A stretch of DNA of 64,000 nt. Source: Haloplanus salinus (GTDB taxonomy: Archaea; Halobacteriota; Halobacteria; Halobacteriales; Haloferacaceae). The translations under genes were made by a program, and so were the position numbers. The notes under the pieces are model-generated. The model searched no databases. It was not told where the DNA came from and saw only the letters and a list, made by a program, of their open reading frames with translations. Shown in pieces: positions 9,085-17,768 of this stretch. The number at the start of each line of letters is the position of its first letter. Within the stretch, counting starts at the first letter, position 1. Location of the stretch: the NCBI RefSeq assembly GCF_003336245.1, contig NZ_QPHM01000001.1, forward strand, positions 1,364,001 to 1,428,000, written 5' to 3'.

Positions 9085-10632
9085 TCACTCCAGATAGCCG
9101 AGGTCACGGAGGCGTTCCTGCGCCTCGTCGTCCATGTCCGCGACGGCGTCGTCGGTCACGTCGGCGTCCGTAGCGCCGGTCCACGCACCGCCGACGCGCG
9201 TTTCGAAGTCCGCGAGGACGCGCTCGACATCGTGGATGGCGTCGTCGTCGCCGCCGGCGAGGTCGGTCGCCTCCCCCGGGTCCCGGTCGAGACGGTAGGC
9301 CTCGTCGTCGATCCGGTCGATCCGCACGTACTTCGCGTCGGGGCGGCGCGCGGCGCGCATCCGCGAGTAGAACCGGGAGTCCTCGGGGAGGTCGATGCCC
9401 GCCGCCGACGCCTTCTCCTCCAGTTGTTTGAGCTCGACTACGGGCCGGGAGTATTCGACGAAGCCGTAGTCGCCTGCCGGGGCGGCGGCCTGACCGGCGT
9501 CGGGGTCGGGCGCGGCGTCGAAGGCGCGGTAGTCGGCCGAGAGGAGCGAACGGGTGGGGTCCCGGGAAACGGCCGTCTCGCCCGGTTTGGCCGGGTCGCC
9601 ACCCTCGACGTTTAACGCGTCGAGGACGGTGTGGTACAGGTCGACGAGTTCGACGGTGTCGGTCCGGCGGCCGGCGTCGAGGGCGGGGTGTTTGACCATG
9701 AGCGGCACGTTCACCAGCGGGTCGTAGAGGCAGAACTCGTGGCCGTACAGGTCGTGTTCGCCGTGGAGTTCGCCGTGGTCGGCCGCGACGATGACCGTCG
9801 TGTTCTCCCACTCGTCCTCGGCTTTGAGCCAGTCGAACAGCCGGGTAAGCTGGGCGTCGATGTGGGCGATTTCGGCGTCGTAGAGGTTCCGAATGGCGTC
9901 CCACTCCTCCTCGTCGATGTCGCGCGCGCCGGAGTTGTACTCCTTGGAGTTCTGGCAGACAGCCGTCGAATCGACGCCGGGGGCGAACTCCGCGGCGAAC
10001 TCCTCGGGCGGGTGGTAAGGGAGGTGGGCGTCCATCAGGTTGATGAACGCGAACCAGTTCTCGGCGTCCTCGACGAACGCCTTGGTGCGGTCGATCACGG
10101 CGGGCGTCTTGGAGTCGGCGCCCTCGCCGCCCGCGAAGTATTCGTGGGCGACGTTTCCGAGGGAGACGAGTTTGTCGGCGATGGCGCGAAGCCGCTCGTT
10201 GTCGTTCATCGTCTTCCACGCACGGGCGAGGGGGCCGGAGAGCAGGTCGCCGGGCATCACCTCGAAGAAGTTGTCCTGGTGGTCGAAGCCGTCGGTGAGG
10301 TGGGTGTAGGGCGTGATCCAGGCGTTCGAGGAGTAACACGCCGTGTCGTAGCCGGCGGCCGAGAGCGTCTCGGCGAGGGTGGTCGCCCCTTCGAGGTAGG
10401 GGTTCTCCTGGTCGGCGCCGTGCTGACTCGGATACAGCCCCGTAAAGAGGGAGGCGTGGACGGGGAGGGTCCACGGCGCGGGGGCGACGGCCTCCTCGAA
10501 GACGGTCGCCTCGGCGGCGAAGTCGGCGAGACCGGGGGTCGTCGGCCGGTCGTAGCCGTAGGGGGTGAGGTGGTCCGCCCGAACCGTGTCCATGACGACG
10601 AAGAGGACGTTGCCGGGGGCGTCGCTCGACAT
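9085..10632 (-). CDS. Sulfatase / alkaline-phosphatase superfamily enzyme
   Basis: The 515-residue protein opens with NVLFVVMDTVRADHLTPYGY, the metal-binding N-terminal strand of sulfatase-fold enzymes, followed by PWTLPVHASLFTGLYPSQHG, and later VIVAADHGELHGEHDLYGHE with the paired metal-binding Asp-His. At the position of the sulfatase CxPxR motif it has T-L-P-V-H, so the residue that would become formylglycine is missing; a threonine nucleophile, as in phosphoglycerol-transferase-like members, is more likely. The start ATG at 10632 places the fold at the N-terminus; an upstream in-frame ATG at 10866 would add 78 low-complexity residues and overlap another gene. No signal peptide is visible. 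Substrate unknown, probably a sulfo- or phospho-ester of a surface sugar or lipid. Confidence 0.85.
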   Translation of the reverse strand: MSSDAPGNVLFVVMDTVRADHLTPYGYDRPTTPGLADFAAEATVFEEAVAPAPWTLPVHASLFTGLYPSQHGADQENPYLEGATTLAETLSAAGYDTACYSSNAWITPYTHLTDGFDHQDNFFEVMPGDLLSGPLARAWKTMNDNERLRAIADKLVSLGNVAHEYFAGGEGADSKTPAVIDRTKAFVEDAENWFAFINLMDAHLPYHPPEEFAAEFAPGVDSTAVCQNSKEYNSGARDIDEEEWDAIRNLYDAEIAHIDAQLTRLFDWLKAEDEWENTTVIVAADHGELHGEHDLYGHEFCLYDPLVNVPLMVKHPALDAGRRTDTVELVDLYHTVLDALNVEGGDPAKPGETAVSRDPTRSLLSADYRAFDAAPDPDAGQAAAPAGDYGFVEYSRPVVELKQLEEKASAAGIDLPEDSRFYSRMRAARRPDAKYVRIDRIDDEAYRLDRDPGEATDLAGGDDDAIHDVERVLADFETRVGGAWTGATDADVTDDAVADMDDEAQERLRDLGYLE

Positions 10633-10741
10633 ACGGGTCAGTGCGAGGGTGACGCGAATAAAGGCCGCGGATCGTCGGTGAGGGCGCGTGATTGCGGTGT
10701 TACCGGGCAGCGCCACCGAACGGCGACGCGTGCGGCCGGCG

Positions 10742-10906
10742 TCAGCGCCAGTCGTCGAGGCCGGGAGCGTCCCGAAGCCGGATCGACACCCAGGCGTCGT
10801 CACGGGATACGTCCGCGATGACGAACTCGGTCGTTCCGGTTCCCTCGTCGACCGAAGCCATGACATCGGAACTCTGCCCCCCCATAGTCGTCACGTCGGA
10901 CGCCAT
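10742..10906 (-). CDS. Small haloarchaeal protein (54 aa, DUF7556-like)
   Basis: A short frame on the minus strand encodes 54 residues, with the conserved-looking core TEFVIADVSRDDAWVS and the end APGLDDWR. I recognise this as a small family seen only in haloarchaea (DUF7556-like, from memory). A TATA-like element at 10929-10936 is centred 27 bp upstream of the ATG, which fits a leaderless transcript. It is divergent from the CBS gene and 109 bp upstream of the sulfatase-like gene on the same strand. Function unknown. Codons are strongly GC3-biased, supporting real coding. Confidence 0.7.
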   Translation of the reverse strand: MASDVTTMGGQSSDVMASVDEGTGTTEFVIADVSRDDAWVSIRLRDAPGLDDWR

Positions 10907-11016
10907 GTATGTGAAGTAGTAACAATCTCATATAAATACGTCGATACGAGAGAACGGTACGTCGGGTCGGCCCGCCCTTCGCAGAGTATTAGGTGGTGGG
11001 AGGCGGAACGGGGAGC
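10907..11016. promoter_or_regulatory. Divergent promoter region
   Basis: This 110-bp AT-richer gap separates the 54-aa protein and the CBS protein. A TATA-like CATATAAA at 10929-10936 serves the minus-strand gene and a GTATTAG at about 10985-10991 serves the plus-strand gene. Each is centred about 27 bp from its start codon, so both transcripts are predicted to be leaderless. Confidence 0.5.
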
Positions 11017-11862
11017 ATGCACGTAGCCGACGCGATGACGCCCCGCGCGGACGTCGTCACCGTCGACCTCCCGGGCACCCGGGACGACGCCCTCGAGTAT
11101 CTGCAGGAGCGGGGATTCTCGTCGATTCCCGTCGTCAAGCCGACGGAGAACGGCGAGGCGTACCGCGGCCTCGTCTCGCGGGACGACCTCATCGAGAACC
11201 CGGACGAGGACCAGCTCGCGCTCCTGATGCGGGAGGTGCCGACGACGACGGCCGACACCGACATCGTCGACGTGGCGGCGCTGATGCTCGACGAGGACGC
11301 CCGCCGGGTGCCGGTCGTCGACGGCGAACTCGAAGGGATCATCACCGTAACCGACGTGGTTCGAGCCATCGCCCGGGGCAACATCGACGGTGAGACGCCG
11401 GTCGCGTCGCTGGCGACGGCGGCGGTAAACACCACCTACCACGGGACCCCGCTGACGGTCGCCGAGCGCGAGATTCACTACGCGAACGTCCCGTACGCCG
11501 TCGTCCTCGACGACGAGGGCGAAATGACGGGGATGCTCACCGAGGTGGACATCATCGAGGTGGCCCGCGTCGTCGAGGGCGAGGACGACACCGGCGAGAG
11601 CATCGCCAGCCAGGACGACGAGTGGATGTGGGAGGGGATCAAGGCGGTCGGGAATCGCTACTTCCCGACCCGGAACGTGGAGATTCCGCGCGAACCCGTC
11701 TCGACGTTCATGACCGACGATCTGGTGACGGTCTCCGGCCGGAAGGCGGCGACGGAAGTCGCCAAGCTCCTCCTCTCGAACGACATCGAGCAGGTGCCGT
11801 TGGTCGACGGCGGCGCGCTCGCGGGCATGGTCCGCGACGTGGATCTCCTGAAGGGCGTATGA
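11017..11862 (+). CDS. Four-CBS-domain protein next to glyS
   Basis: The 281-residue soluble protein consists of four CBS modules at about residues 1-60, 65-120, 125-180 and 225-281. Each has the usual pattern of a helix, a VPVVD or IPVVK strand and a G-x-hydrophobic-T/S-x-x-D turn (GIITVTDVV, GMLTEVDII, GMVRDVDLL). CBS pairs bind adenosine nucleotides and act as energy sensors. No enzyme domain is attached. The stop TGA overlaps the glyS start (ATGA), so it is probably co-transcribed and may link aminoacylation to energy state; that link is inference. The ATG at 11017 is chosen because a TATA-like element lies 27 bp upstream; an earlier in-frame start would add eight residues. Confidence 0.85.
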   Translation: MHVADAMTPRADVVTVDLPGTRDDALEYLQERGFSSIPVVKPTENGEAYRGLVSRDDLIENPDEDQLALLMREVPTTTADTDIVDVAALMLDEDARRVPVVDGELEGIITVTDVVRAIARGNIDGETPVASLATAAVNTTYHGTPLTVAEREIHYANVPYAVVLDDEGEMTGMLTEVDIIEVARVVEGEDDTGESIASQDDEWMWEGIKAVGNRYFPTRNVEIPREPVSTFMTDDLVTVSGRKAATEVAKLLLSNDIEQVPLVDGGALAGMVRDVDLLKGV

Positions 11863-13670
11863 GCGACGGTACTGCCATCACCGAACTCGCGAAGCGTCGG
11901 GGGTTCTTCTTCGGCGCGAACGAGGCCTACGGCGGCGTCGCTGGCTTCTACACCTTCGGTCCCGAAGGCGCGGCCCTGAAGCGGAACGTCGAGGCGGCGT
12001 GGCGCGACCGCTTCACCGTCAAGGAGGGTAACGACGAAATCGAGGCGCCGACCATCGGGCCCGAACCCGTCTTCGAGGCGTCCGGCCACCTCGACGGCTT
12101 CGACGACATGCTCGTCGAGTGTGGCGAGTGTGGCGAGAGCCATCGCGCCGACCACCTGATCGAGGACGCGAGCGACGTCGAGGAGGCCGAGAGCCTCCCC
12201 ATCCCCGAGGTGGAGGCGTTGATCGCGGAGTACGAAGTCGCCTGCCCCTCCTGTGGCGCCGCCCTCGCCGGCCGGTCCGTCGAGGAGTTCAACCTCATGT
12301 TCGAGACGGCCATCGGTCCCGGCTCCGGCCAACCCGGCTACCTCCGGCCCGAGACGGCTCAGGGAATCTTCGTCGAGTTCCCGCGGCTGAAGGAGTACGC
12401 CCGAAACAAGCTCCCGTTCGGGATCACGCAGATCGGTCGGGCCTACCGCAACGAGATCAGCCCGCGCAAAGGCATCGTCCGGACCCGGGAGTTCACGCAG
12501 GCCGAGTTGGAGCAGTTCGTCGACCCGGACACGGACGACCCGCCCCTCGACCGCGTCGCGGACGTGTCGGTTCGGCTCTACCCCGCCGGCGAGCAGGAAG
12601 ACCCCGACGGCGGCTACGTCGAGACCACGGTCGGCGAGGCGGTCGAGGAAGGAATCGTCGCCAGCGACTGGGTGGGCTACTACCTCGGCGTCGCCCGCGA
12701 GTGGTACGAGCGGATCGGCGTCGACGGCGACCGCTTCCGGTTCCGCCAACATCTCCCCGGCGAGCGCGCCCACTACGCCGCGGACTGCTGGGACGCGGAG
12801 AGCGAAGTGAGCGGCGAGACGGGCGACGACCCGACCGACGGCGACTGGATCGAAATCGCGGGCTTCGCCTACCGCGGCGACTACGACCTCTCCAAGCACG
12901 CCGAACACGGCGACGACGACTTCACCGTCTTCGAACAGTACGACGAACCCCGGACGGTCGAGCGGGCCGTCGTCGACCCGGACATGAGCGTCCTCGGCCC
13001 CGAGTTCGGCGGGCTGGCGGGCGACGTGGCCGACGCCCTGCGCGCCCTCGCAGCCCGAGAGCCTGGTGCCTTCGACGGCGACGAAGTGACCGTCGAGGTG
13101 GGCGGCGACGAGGTGACCGTCGACGCCGACGTGGCGAACTTCCGGATCGAGGCGCAGACGGAGGCGGGCGAACACGTCACACCCCACGTCGTCGAGCCAT
13201 CCTTCGGCGTCGACCGGACGGTGTACACGCTGATCGCGCACGCGTACGACCGCGACTTGATCGACGGCGAGGAACGCACCTACCTCTCGCTCGCGCCGGA
13301 GGTGGCGCCGACGGATGTGGCGGTGTTCCCGCTGGTGGGCGACGAGGCGCTCGAAACGCTCGCCGACGAGGTGGTGAGCGACCTGCGCGGCGCCGGCCTG
13401 TCGGTCGCCCACGACGACTCGGGCAACATCGGCCGGCGCTACCGCCGGCAGGACGAGGTTGGCACGCCGCTGTCGGTGACGGTCGATCACGAGAGCGTCG
13501 AGCGCGACGTGGAGACGGTGACGGTCCGGGACCGGGACACGACGGCGCAGGTTCGGGTGCCGGTGGCCGACCTGGCCGACGAACTCGGCGCCATCCTCGA
13601 CGGCCGGGCGGCCTTTGCCGACCTCCTCGACACCTACGAGCGGGTCGAGACGGACGTGACGCGCTCCTGA
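11859..13670 (+). CDS. glyS: Glycyl-tRNA synthetase
   Basis: This 603-residue class II enzyme charges tRNA-Gly. It is the archaeal/eukaryotic alpha2 type. Visible parts are the N-terminal catalytic start (AKRRGFFFGANEAYGG), two zinc-type CxxC pairs (CGEC near residue 88 and CPSC near 129), GYLRPETAQGIFVEF, motif 2 (IGRAYRNEISPRKGIVRTREF), and a C-terminal anticodon-binding domain with the DDSGNIGRRYRRQDEVGTP segment. A strongly acidic stretch near residues 400-440 is the usual halophilic adaptation. The start overlaps the CBS gene by four bases. An earlier in-frame start at 11622 would lie wholly inside that gene and is rejected. Confidence 0.96.
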   Translation: MSDGTAITELAKRRGFFFGANEAYGGVAGFYTFGPEGAALKRNVEAAWRDRFTVKEGNDEIEAPTIGPEPVFEASGHLDGFDDMLVECGECGESHRADHLIEDASDVEEAESLPIPEVEALIAEYEVACPSCGAALAGRSVEEFNLMFETAIGPGSGQPGYLRPETAQGIFVEFPRLKEYARNKLPFGITQIGRAYRNEISPRKGIVRTREFTQAELEQFVDPDTDDPPLDRVADVSVRLYPAGEQEDPDGGYVETTVGEAVEEGIVASDWVGYYLGVAREWYERIGVDGDRFRFRQHLPGERAHYAADCWDAESEVSGETGDDPTDGDWIEIAGFAYRGDYDLSKHAEHGDDDFTVFEQYDEPRTVERAVVDPDMSVLGPEFGGLAGDVADALRALAAREPGAFDGDEVTVEVGGDEVTVDADVANFRIEAQTEAGEHVTPHVVEPSFGVDRTVYTLIAHAYDRDLIDGEERTYLSLAPEVAPTDVAVFPLVGDEALETLADEVVSDLRGAGLSVAHDDSGNIGRRYRRQDEVGTPLSVTVDHESVERDVETVTVRDRDTTAQVRVPVADLADELGAILDGRAAFADLLDTYERVETDVTRS

Positions 13671-13701
13671 GGATGGTGGCCGCGCGAACGGGGCGGCGGC
13701 C

Positions 13702-14298
13702 ATGACCGCCGGCGCCGAGCTCAAGCGGCGCGCCGTCCACGCTAGCGGGGTCGGCTTCCCGGCGCTCTACCTGTTACACGTCGTCGACTGGCCGACGCTC
13801 GGCTGGCTCCTCCTCGCAGGTGCCGGCGTCGCCGCCGGCCTCGAAGCCGTGCGGCTCGGCGTCGGCCTCGACTGGGCCATCTACGAGACGCTCACCCGGG
13901 AGTACGAACGGGACAACGTCGCCGGCTACGCGCTCTACATGTTCAGCATGACGGCCGTGGCGCTCGCGTTCGAACCGCACGTCGCGGTGCCGGGGATGTT
14001 GATGCTCGCCATCGGCGACCCGGTCAGCGGCCTTCTCGGCTCGAACGAGGCCGGGCGCGCGAAGCGTCTCGGCGTCCTCGGCGTCATGTTCGCCGTCTGT
14101 TTCGCGCTCGCGGCGGCGGTGCTGGTGGGGCCGGCACCCCTCACGCCGGCGCTCGTCGCCGCCGCCGTCGGCGCCGCGGGGGCGACGGTGGCCGACGGCT
14201 TCACGCCGGTGATCCGGGGGTACGTCCTCGACGACAACCTCACCATCCCGCCCGTGGCGTGTCTGGGTATCTGGCTGGTCCTCTATCCGGTCGGGTAG
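13702..14298 (+). CDS. Dolichol kinase-like CTP transferase (membrane)
   Basis: The 198-residue integral membrane protein begins with ELKRRAVHASGVGFPALYL, typical of the dolichol kinase/phosphatidate cytidylyltransferase-related family (SEC59-like). It has about six hydrophobic helices and the conserved IGDPVSGLLG and GATVADGFTPVIRGYVLDDN segments expected around the nucleotide site. The likely reaction is CTP-dependent phosphorylation of dolichol or another polyprenol for archaeal lipid-linked glycosylation. It follows glyS by 31 bp on the same strand and could belong to the same transcript. Specific substrate is inferred from the family only. Confidence 0.8.
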   Translation: MTAGAELKRRAVHASGVGFPALYLLHVVDWPTLGWLLLAGAGVAAGLEAVRLGVGLDWAIYETLTREYERDNVAGYALYMFSMTAVALAFEPHVAVPGMLMLAIGDPVSGLLGSNEAGRAKRLGVLGVMFAVCFALAAAVLVGPAPLTPALVAAAVGAAGATVADGFTPVIRGYVLDDNLTIPPVACLGIWLVLYPVG

Positions 14299-14466
14299 CG
14301 GGGCGGAACAGCCGTGTCAGCAGGACGTGTTGCACGTGGGCGAGTCGAGCGCCACGGGGCTTGCCCCCGAGCGCTTCGGGGGTTCGGCCGGTGGAACGAG
14401 GCACGGGAGGGCGCCGACGGCGCCCGTTCGCAAGATATTAGTAGCGAGCCGCGGTTCATAGCGACA

Positions 14467-14547
14467 ATGGACCGGACAGCGGTACTCTCGGCCGAACTCG
14501 TCCGCCCCACCCCCGCGGTCCGACGGCCGCGACGACGGGCCCGCTAG
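14467..14547 (+). CDS. Arginine-rich 26-residue ORF upstream of argG
   Basis: A short frame begins 27-34 bp after a TATA-like GATATTAG and encodes 26 residues, eight of them arginine; the last eight residues read RPRRRAR after VR, giving six arginines at the end. It stops 124 bp before argG. A T-rich tract and the argG TATA element lie between them. The position before an arginine-biosynthesis operon and the clustered Arg codons are what a leader peptide sensing arginine would look like. Against this, argG has its own leaderless promoter, and Arg-rich runs arise easily in GC-rich DNA. No homologue is recognised. Confidence 0.35.
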   Translation: MDRTAVLSAELVRPTPAVRRPRRRAR

Positions 14548-14640
14548 GCCCACCTTTCTCCCATCCACCTCGTTCGACGCTCCAGCGATTCTCCGTGAGC
14601 GCCCCGTTTCTCATTTTATTTCAATTACAAAAACGTAGAA

Positions 14641-14646
14641 TTTAAG
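14641..14646 (+). promoter_or_regulatory. argG TATA element
   Basis: TTTAAG is centred about 28 bp upstream of the argG ATG in an AT-rich block, so the transcript should be leaderless and carry the whole arg operon. Confidence 0.55.
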
Positions 14647-14671
14647 TCTGTGAGGGGTCGAGAAGTCGGTA

Positions 14672-15865
14672 ATGACACGTGTGGCACTCGCGTTCTCCGG
14701 CGGCCTCGATACGACAGTATGCGTCCCACTTCTCGAAGAGGAGTGGGGGTACGACGAGGTCGTCGGCGTCACGGTCGACGTCGGACAACCCGCCGAGGAG
14801 TTCGCCGAGGCCGAGGAGACGGCCGCGGCGCTGGATCTGGAACACCACGTCGTGGACGCGACCGAGGAGTTCGCGGCCATGTGCATGGAGTCGGTGCGCG
14901 CCAACGCCACGTACCAGGGCTACCCGCTCGGGACGGCGCTGGCGCGGCCGGTCATCGCCGAGGCCATCCTCGACGTGGCGAAAGAACGGAACTGCGACGC
15001 CGTCGCCCACGGCTGTACGGGGAAAGGGAACGACCAACTCCGCTTCGAGGCCGTCTGGCGCGCCTCCGATCTGGAGGTCATCGCCCCCGTGCGCGAACTC
15101 GGCCTGACCCGGGAGTGGGAGATCGAGTACGCCGCGGAGAAGGAGCTGCCAGTCGAGGGCGGCAACGAAGGTGTCTGGAGCATCGACACGAACCTCTGGA
15201 GTCGCTCCATCGAGGGCGGCGACCTCGAACAGCCGGGTTACGTCCCCGGCGAGGAGATTTACGACTGGACGCGGGCGCCGGCCGGCGACGCGGAAGAAAT
15301 CGAGCTTACCTTCGAAAACGGCTACCCCGTCGCCGTCGACGGCGAAGGGATGGCCCCTATCGCCCTGATCGACCACCTCAACGAGGTGGCCGGCAAGTAC
15401 GGCGTCGGGCGTACGGACATGATGGAGGATCGGATGCTCGGCCTGAAGGTGCGCGAGAACTACGAGCATCCGGCGGCGACGACGCTGCTCAACGCCCACG
15501 AGACCCTGGAGTCGCTCGTGCTCACCAAAGAGGAGCGCGACTTCAAACGCCTCGTCGACGACGAGTGGTCCCAGAAGGGGTACGAGGGGCTCGTCGACGC
15601 GCCGCTGATGGAGGCGCTGGAGGGCTTCATCGAGGCGACACAGACGCGGGTTACCGGCACCGTCACCATCCGGTTCGAGGGCGGCCAGGCCCGCCCGGTC
15701 GGCCGCGACAGCGAGTACGCCGTCTACGACGAGTCCTTCGCCTCGTTCAACACGGAGGACGTCGGCGATATCACGCAGGCCGACGCGACGGGCGTCGCGA
15801 AGTATCACGGCTTCCAGGAGCGCCTCGCCGCGACGGTGCTCGCGAAGGCCAAAGAGGAGGAGTAG
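14672..15865 (+). CDS. argG: Argininosuccinate synthase
   Basis: This 397-residue enzyme joins citrulline and aspartate with ATP to form argininosuccinate. The N-terminal PP-loop SGGLDTT binds ATP; other family marks are VTVDVGQP, AHGCTGKGNDQLRFE, and the citrulline/aspartate site around VEGGNEGVWSIDTNLWSRS. It heads the arginine operon; argX follows after two bases. Normally argininosuccinate lyase (argH) is the partner and usually sits directly downstream in haloarchaea, but it is absent here. Length is normal for archaeal ArgG. Confidence 0.96.
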   Translation: MTRVALAFSGGLDTTVCVPLLEEEWGYDEVVGVTVDVGQPAEEFAEAEETAAALDLEHHVVDATEEFAAMCMESVRANATYQGYPLGTALARPVIAEAILDVAKERNCDAVAHGCTGKGNDQLRFEAVWRASDLEVIAPVRELGLTREWEIEYAAEKELPVEGGNEGVWSIDTNLWSRSIEGGDLEQPGYVPGEEIYDWTRAPAGDAEEIELTFENGYPVAVDGEGMAPIALIDHLNEVAGKYGVGRTDMMEDRMLGLKVRENYEHPAATTLLNAHETLESLVLTKEERDFKRLVDDEWSQKGYEGLVDAPLMEALEGFIEATQTRVTGTVTIRFEGGQARPVGRDSEYAVYDESFASFNTEDVGDITQADATGVAKYHGFQERLAATVLAKAKEEE

Positions 15866-15867
15866 CC

Positions 15868-16728
15868 GTGCACGTCGGCCTCCTCTACTCACGGATCAGG
15901 CGGGACGAGAAGCTCCTGCTCTCGGAACTGCGGGAGCGCGACCACGAGGTGACGAAAATCGACGTGCGGAAGGAGCGGTTCAACATCCGCGAGGCGCCCG
16001 AAGCGTTCGACGACGTGGACATCGCGATCGACCGCTGTCTCGCCACCAGCCGCAGTCGGTACGTCACGCGCTTTCTCGACGCCTACGGGATTCCGGTCGT
16101 CAACGCCGCGGACACCGCCGAACTCTGTGCGGACAAGGTGCAAAACAGCCTCGTCCTCGAGGCGGCGGGCGTGCCCACGCCCAACACCGACGTGGCCTTC
16201 ACTACCGACAGCGCCCTCGAATCCATCGAGGCCTTCGGCTACCCCTGCGTCCTCAAACCCGTCATCGGGTCGTGGGGACGCCTGATGGCCAAGGTGGACT
16301 CCCGGAGCGCCGCCGAAGCGATTTTGGAGCACAAGGCCACCCTCGGCCACTACGAGCACAAAGTGTTCTACATCCAGGAGTTCGTCGAGAAGCCCGGCCG
16401 CGACATCCGCGTCGTCGCCACGGACGGCGAACCGGTCGCCGCGATGACCCGGAGCTCCGACCACTGGCTCACCAACGCCGCGAAGGGCGGCGAAGTCAAC
16501 CGGTTCGAGATCACCGACGAGGTGGCCGAGTTGGTGGAACGCGCCTCTGACGCCGTCGGCGGCGGTCTGTTGGGCGTCGACCTGATGGAGACCGGTGACT
16601 CCTACACCGTCCACGAGGTGAACCACACGGTTGAGTTCAAGGCGCTCGACTCCTGTGTCGACTTCGACGTGCCCGCCGCCATCGTCGATTGGCTCGAAAC
16701 GAAGGCCCAGCGGGAGGCGCCGGCATGA
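15868..16728 (+). CDS. argX: Glutamate--LysW ligase (ArgX/LysX, ATP-grasp)
   Basis: The 286-residue ATP-grasp protein ligates the alpha-amino group of glutamate to the C-terminus of the small carrier protein LysW/ArgW, the first committed step of carrier-bound arginine (ornithine) synthesis. It shows CVLKPVIGSWGRLMAK, the FYIQEFVEKPGRDIRV strand, and the metal-binding end GVDLMETGDSYTVHEVN followed by HTVEFK. The start is a GTG two bases after the argG stop; MHVGLLYSRIRRDEKLLL is the expected N-terminus. The stop overlaps argC by four bases. The carrier gene expected just upstream is missing from the cluster, so the substrate protein must be encoded elsewhere. Confidence 0.93.
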   Translation: MHVGLLYSRIRRDEKLLLSELRERDHEVTKIDVRKERFNIREAPEAFDDVDIAIDRCLATSRSRYVTRFLDAYGIPVVNAADTAELCADKVQNSLVLEAAGVPTPNTDVAFTTDSALESIEAFGYPCVLKPVIGSWGRLMAKVDSRSAAEAILEHKATLGHYEHKVFYIQEFVEKPGRDIRVVATDGEPVAAMTRSSDHWLTNAAKGGEVNRFEITDEVAELVERASDAVGGGLLGVDLMETGDSYTVHEVNHTVEFKALDSCVDFDVPAAIVDWLETKAQREAPA

Positions 16729-17768
16729 CCGAGACGTACACCGCGAGCGTCGTCGGCGCCAGCGGCTTCGCCGGCGGCGAACTCCTCCGCCTCCTGAACG
16801 GCCACCCCCACTTCGAGGTGGCGCAGGCGACGAGTCGGAGCTACGAGCGCAAGACGGTGGGACACCAGCACCCCAACCTGCGGGGCATGGACCTACGCTT
16901 TACCAACCCAGAGGACCTCGACGCCGTGGACGTGCTCTTCGCGGCGACGCCCCACGGCGTCTCGATGGAGCGCATCGACGCGTTTCGGGACGCCGCGGGG
17001 ACGGTGGTCGACCTGAGCGCCGACTTCCGCCTCGGGAGCGAGGCCCAGTACGACGAGTGGTACGACGGGCACACGCGCCCGGAACTGCTCGCGGCGTCGG
17101 AGTACGCCCTCCCCGAACTCAACCGCGGGAACCTGCCCGGGGCCGATCTGATCGCCTCCGGCGGCTGTAACGCGACGGCGACCATCCTCGGTCTGAAGCC
17201 CCTCTTCGACGCCGGGGTTCTCGCGGGCGACGAACAGGTCGTCGTCGACGTGAAAGTCGGCTCGTCGGAGGGCGGCGCCGGCGGCGGCGCGGCCTCCTCG
17301 CATCCCGAACGCTCGGGCATCGTCCGCCCCTACGCCCCGACGGGCCACCGCCACGAGGCCGAAATCGAGGAGTTCCTCGGACTCTCCGTCTCCTTCACCG
17401 TCCACGCGGTGGACATGATCCGCGGCGCGGCCGCGACCTGTCACGTCTTTCCGGAGGGTCCGGTGACGAAGAAGGACCTCTGGAGCGCCTACCGCGAGAG
17501 CTACGGCGACGAGCCGTTCATGCGCACCGTCGCCGGGGGCGGCGGCGTCTACCGCTACCCCGAGCCGAAGGCGGTGGCGGGCACCAACTACGGCGAAGTC
17601 GGCTTCGAAATCGACCCCTCGAACGAACGGGTAGTAGTCTTCTCCGCCATCGACAACATGATGAAAGGCTCGGCGGGGCAAGCGGTCCACGCCGCGAACA
17701 TCTCGCTGGGCCTGGCGGAGACCGCCGGCTTGGAGTTCGAGGGCATGCATCCAGTGGGGGCGCCCTGA
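16725..17768 (+). CDS. argC: [LysW]-glutamyl-phosphate reductase
   Basis: The 347-residue NADPH-dependent reductase converts carrier-bound glutamyl phosphate to the semialdehyde. Visible are the Rossmann loop VVGASGFAGGELLRLL, the catalytic cysteine in ASGGCNATATILGLKP, a KVGSSEGGAGGGA segment, and the FTVHAVDMIRGAAATCHVF region. The ATG overlaps the argX stop (ATGA), and the stop TGA shares one base with the argB ATG. The neighbouring argX shows that the substrate is carried on LysW, not acetylated. A start at 16689, inside argX, is rejected. Confidence 0.95.
   Translation: MTETYTASVVGASGFAGGELLRLLNGHPHFEVAQATSRSYERKTVGHQHPNLRGMDLRFTNPEDLDAVDVLFAATPHGVSMERIDAFRDAAGTVVDLSADFRLGSEAQYDEWYDGHTRPELLAASEYALPELNRGNLPGADLIASGGCNATATILGLKPLFDAGVLAGDEQVVVDVKVGSSEGGAGGGAASSHPERSGIVRPYAPTGHRHEAEIEEFLGLSVSFTVHAVDMIRGAAATCHVFPEGPVTKKDLWSAYRESYGDEPFMRTVAGGGGVYRYPEPKAVAGTNYGEVGFEIDPSNERVVVFSAIDNMMKGSAGQAVHAANISLGLAETAGLEFEGMHPVGAP

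Larger units (their letters stand above)
14299..14671. other. Intergenic region before argG
   Basis: The first 130 bp are GC-rich and contain a perfect hairpin at 14409-14425 (arms GGGCGCC/GGCGCCC, 3-nt loop) and a weaker one near 14367-14385, which could end the upstream transcript. A TATA-like GATATTAG near 14433-14440 precedes a 26-codon ORF (separate entry). Between that ORF and argG lies a T-rich stretch at about 14606-14628, then the argG TATA element. No tRNA fits here. I see no other gene on either strand. Confidence 0.5.

Noticed and set aside
14299-14460. Possible tRNA or structured RNA after the dolichol kinase gene
   Set aside because: It contains TTCG segments and hairpins but no acceptor/T-arm pattern that folds into a cloverleaf, and no known RNA family is recognisable.
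15866-15867. Search for a hidden argW/lysW gene between argG and argX
   Set aside because: Only two bases separate the genes, and no short CPxC-bearing frame with an acidic C-terminus was found in the other gaps.
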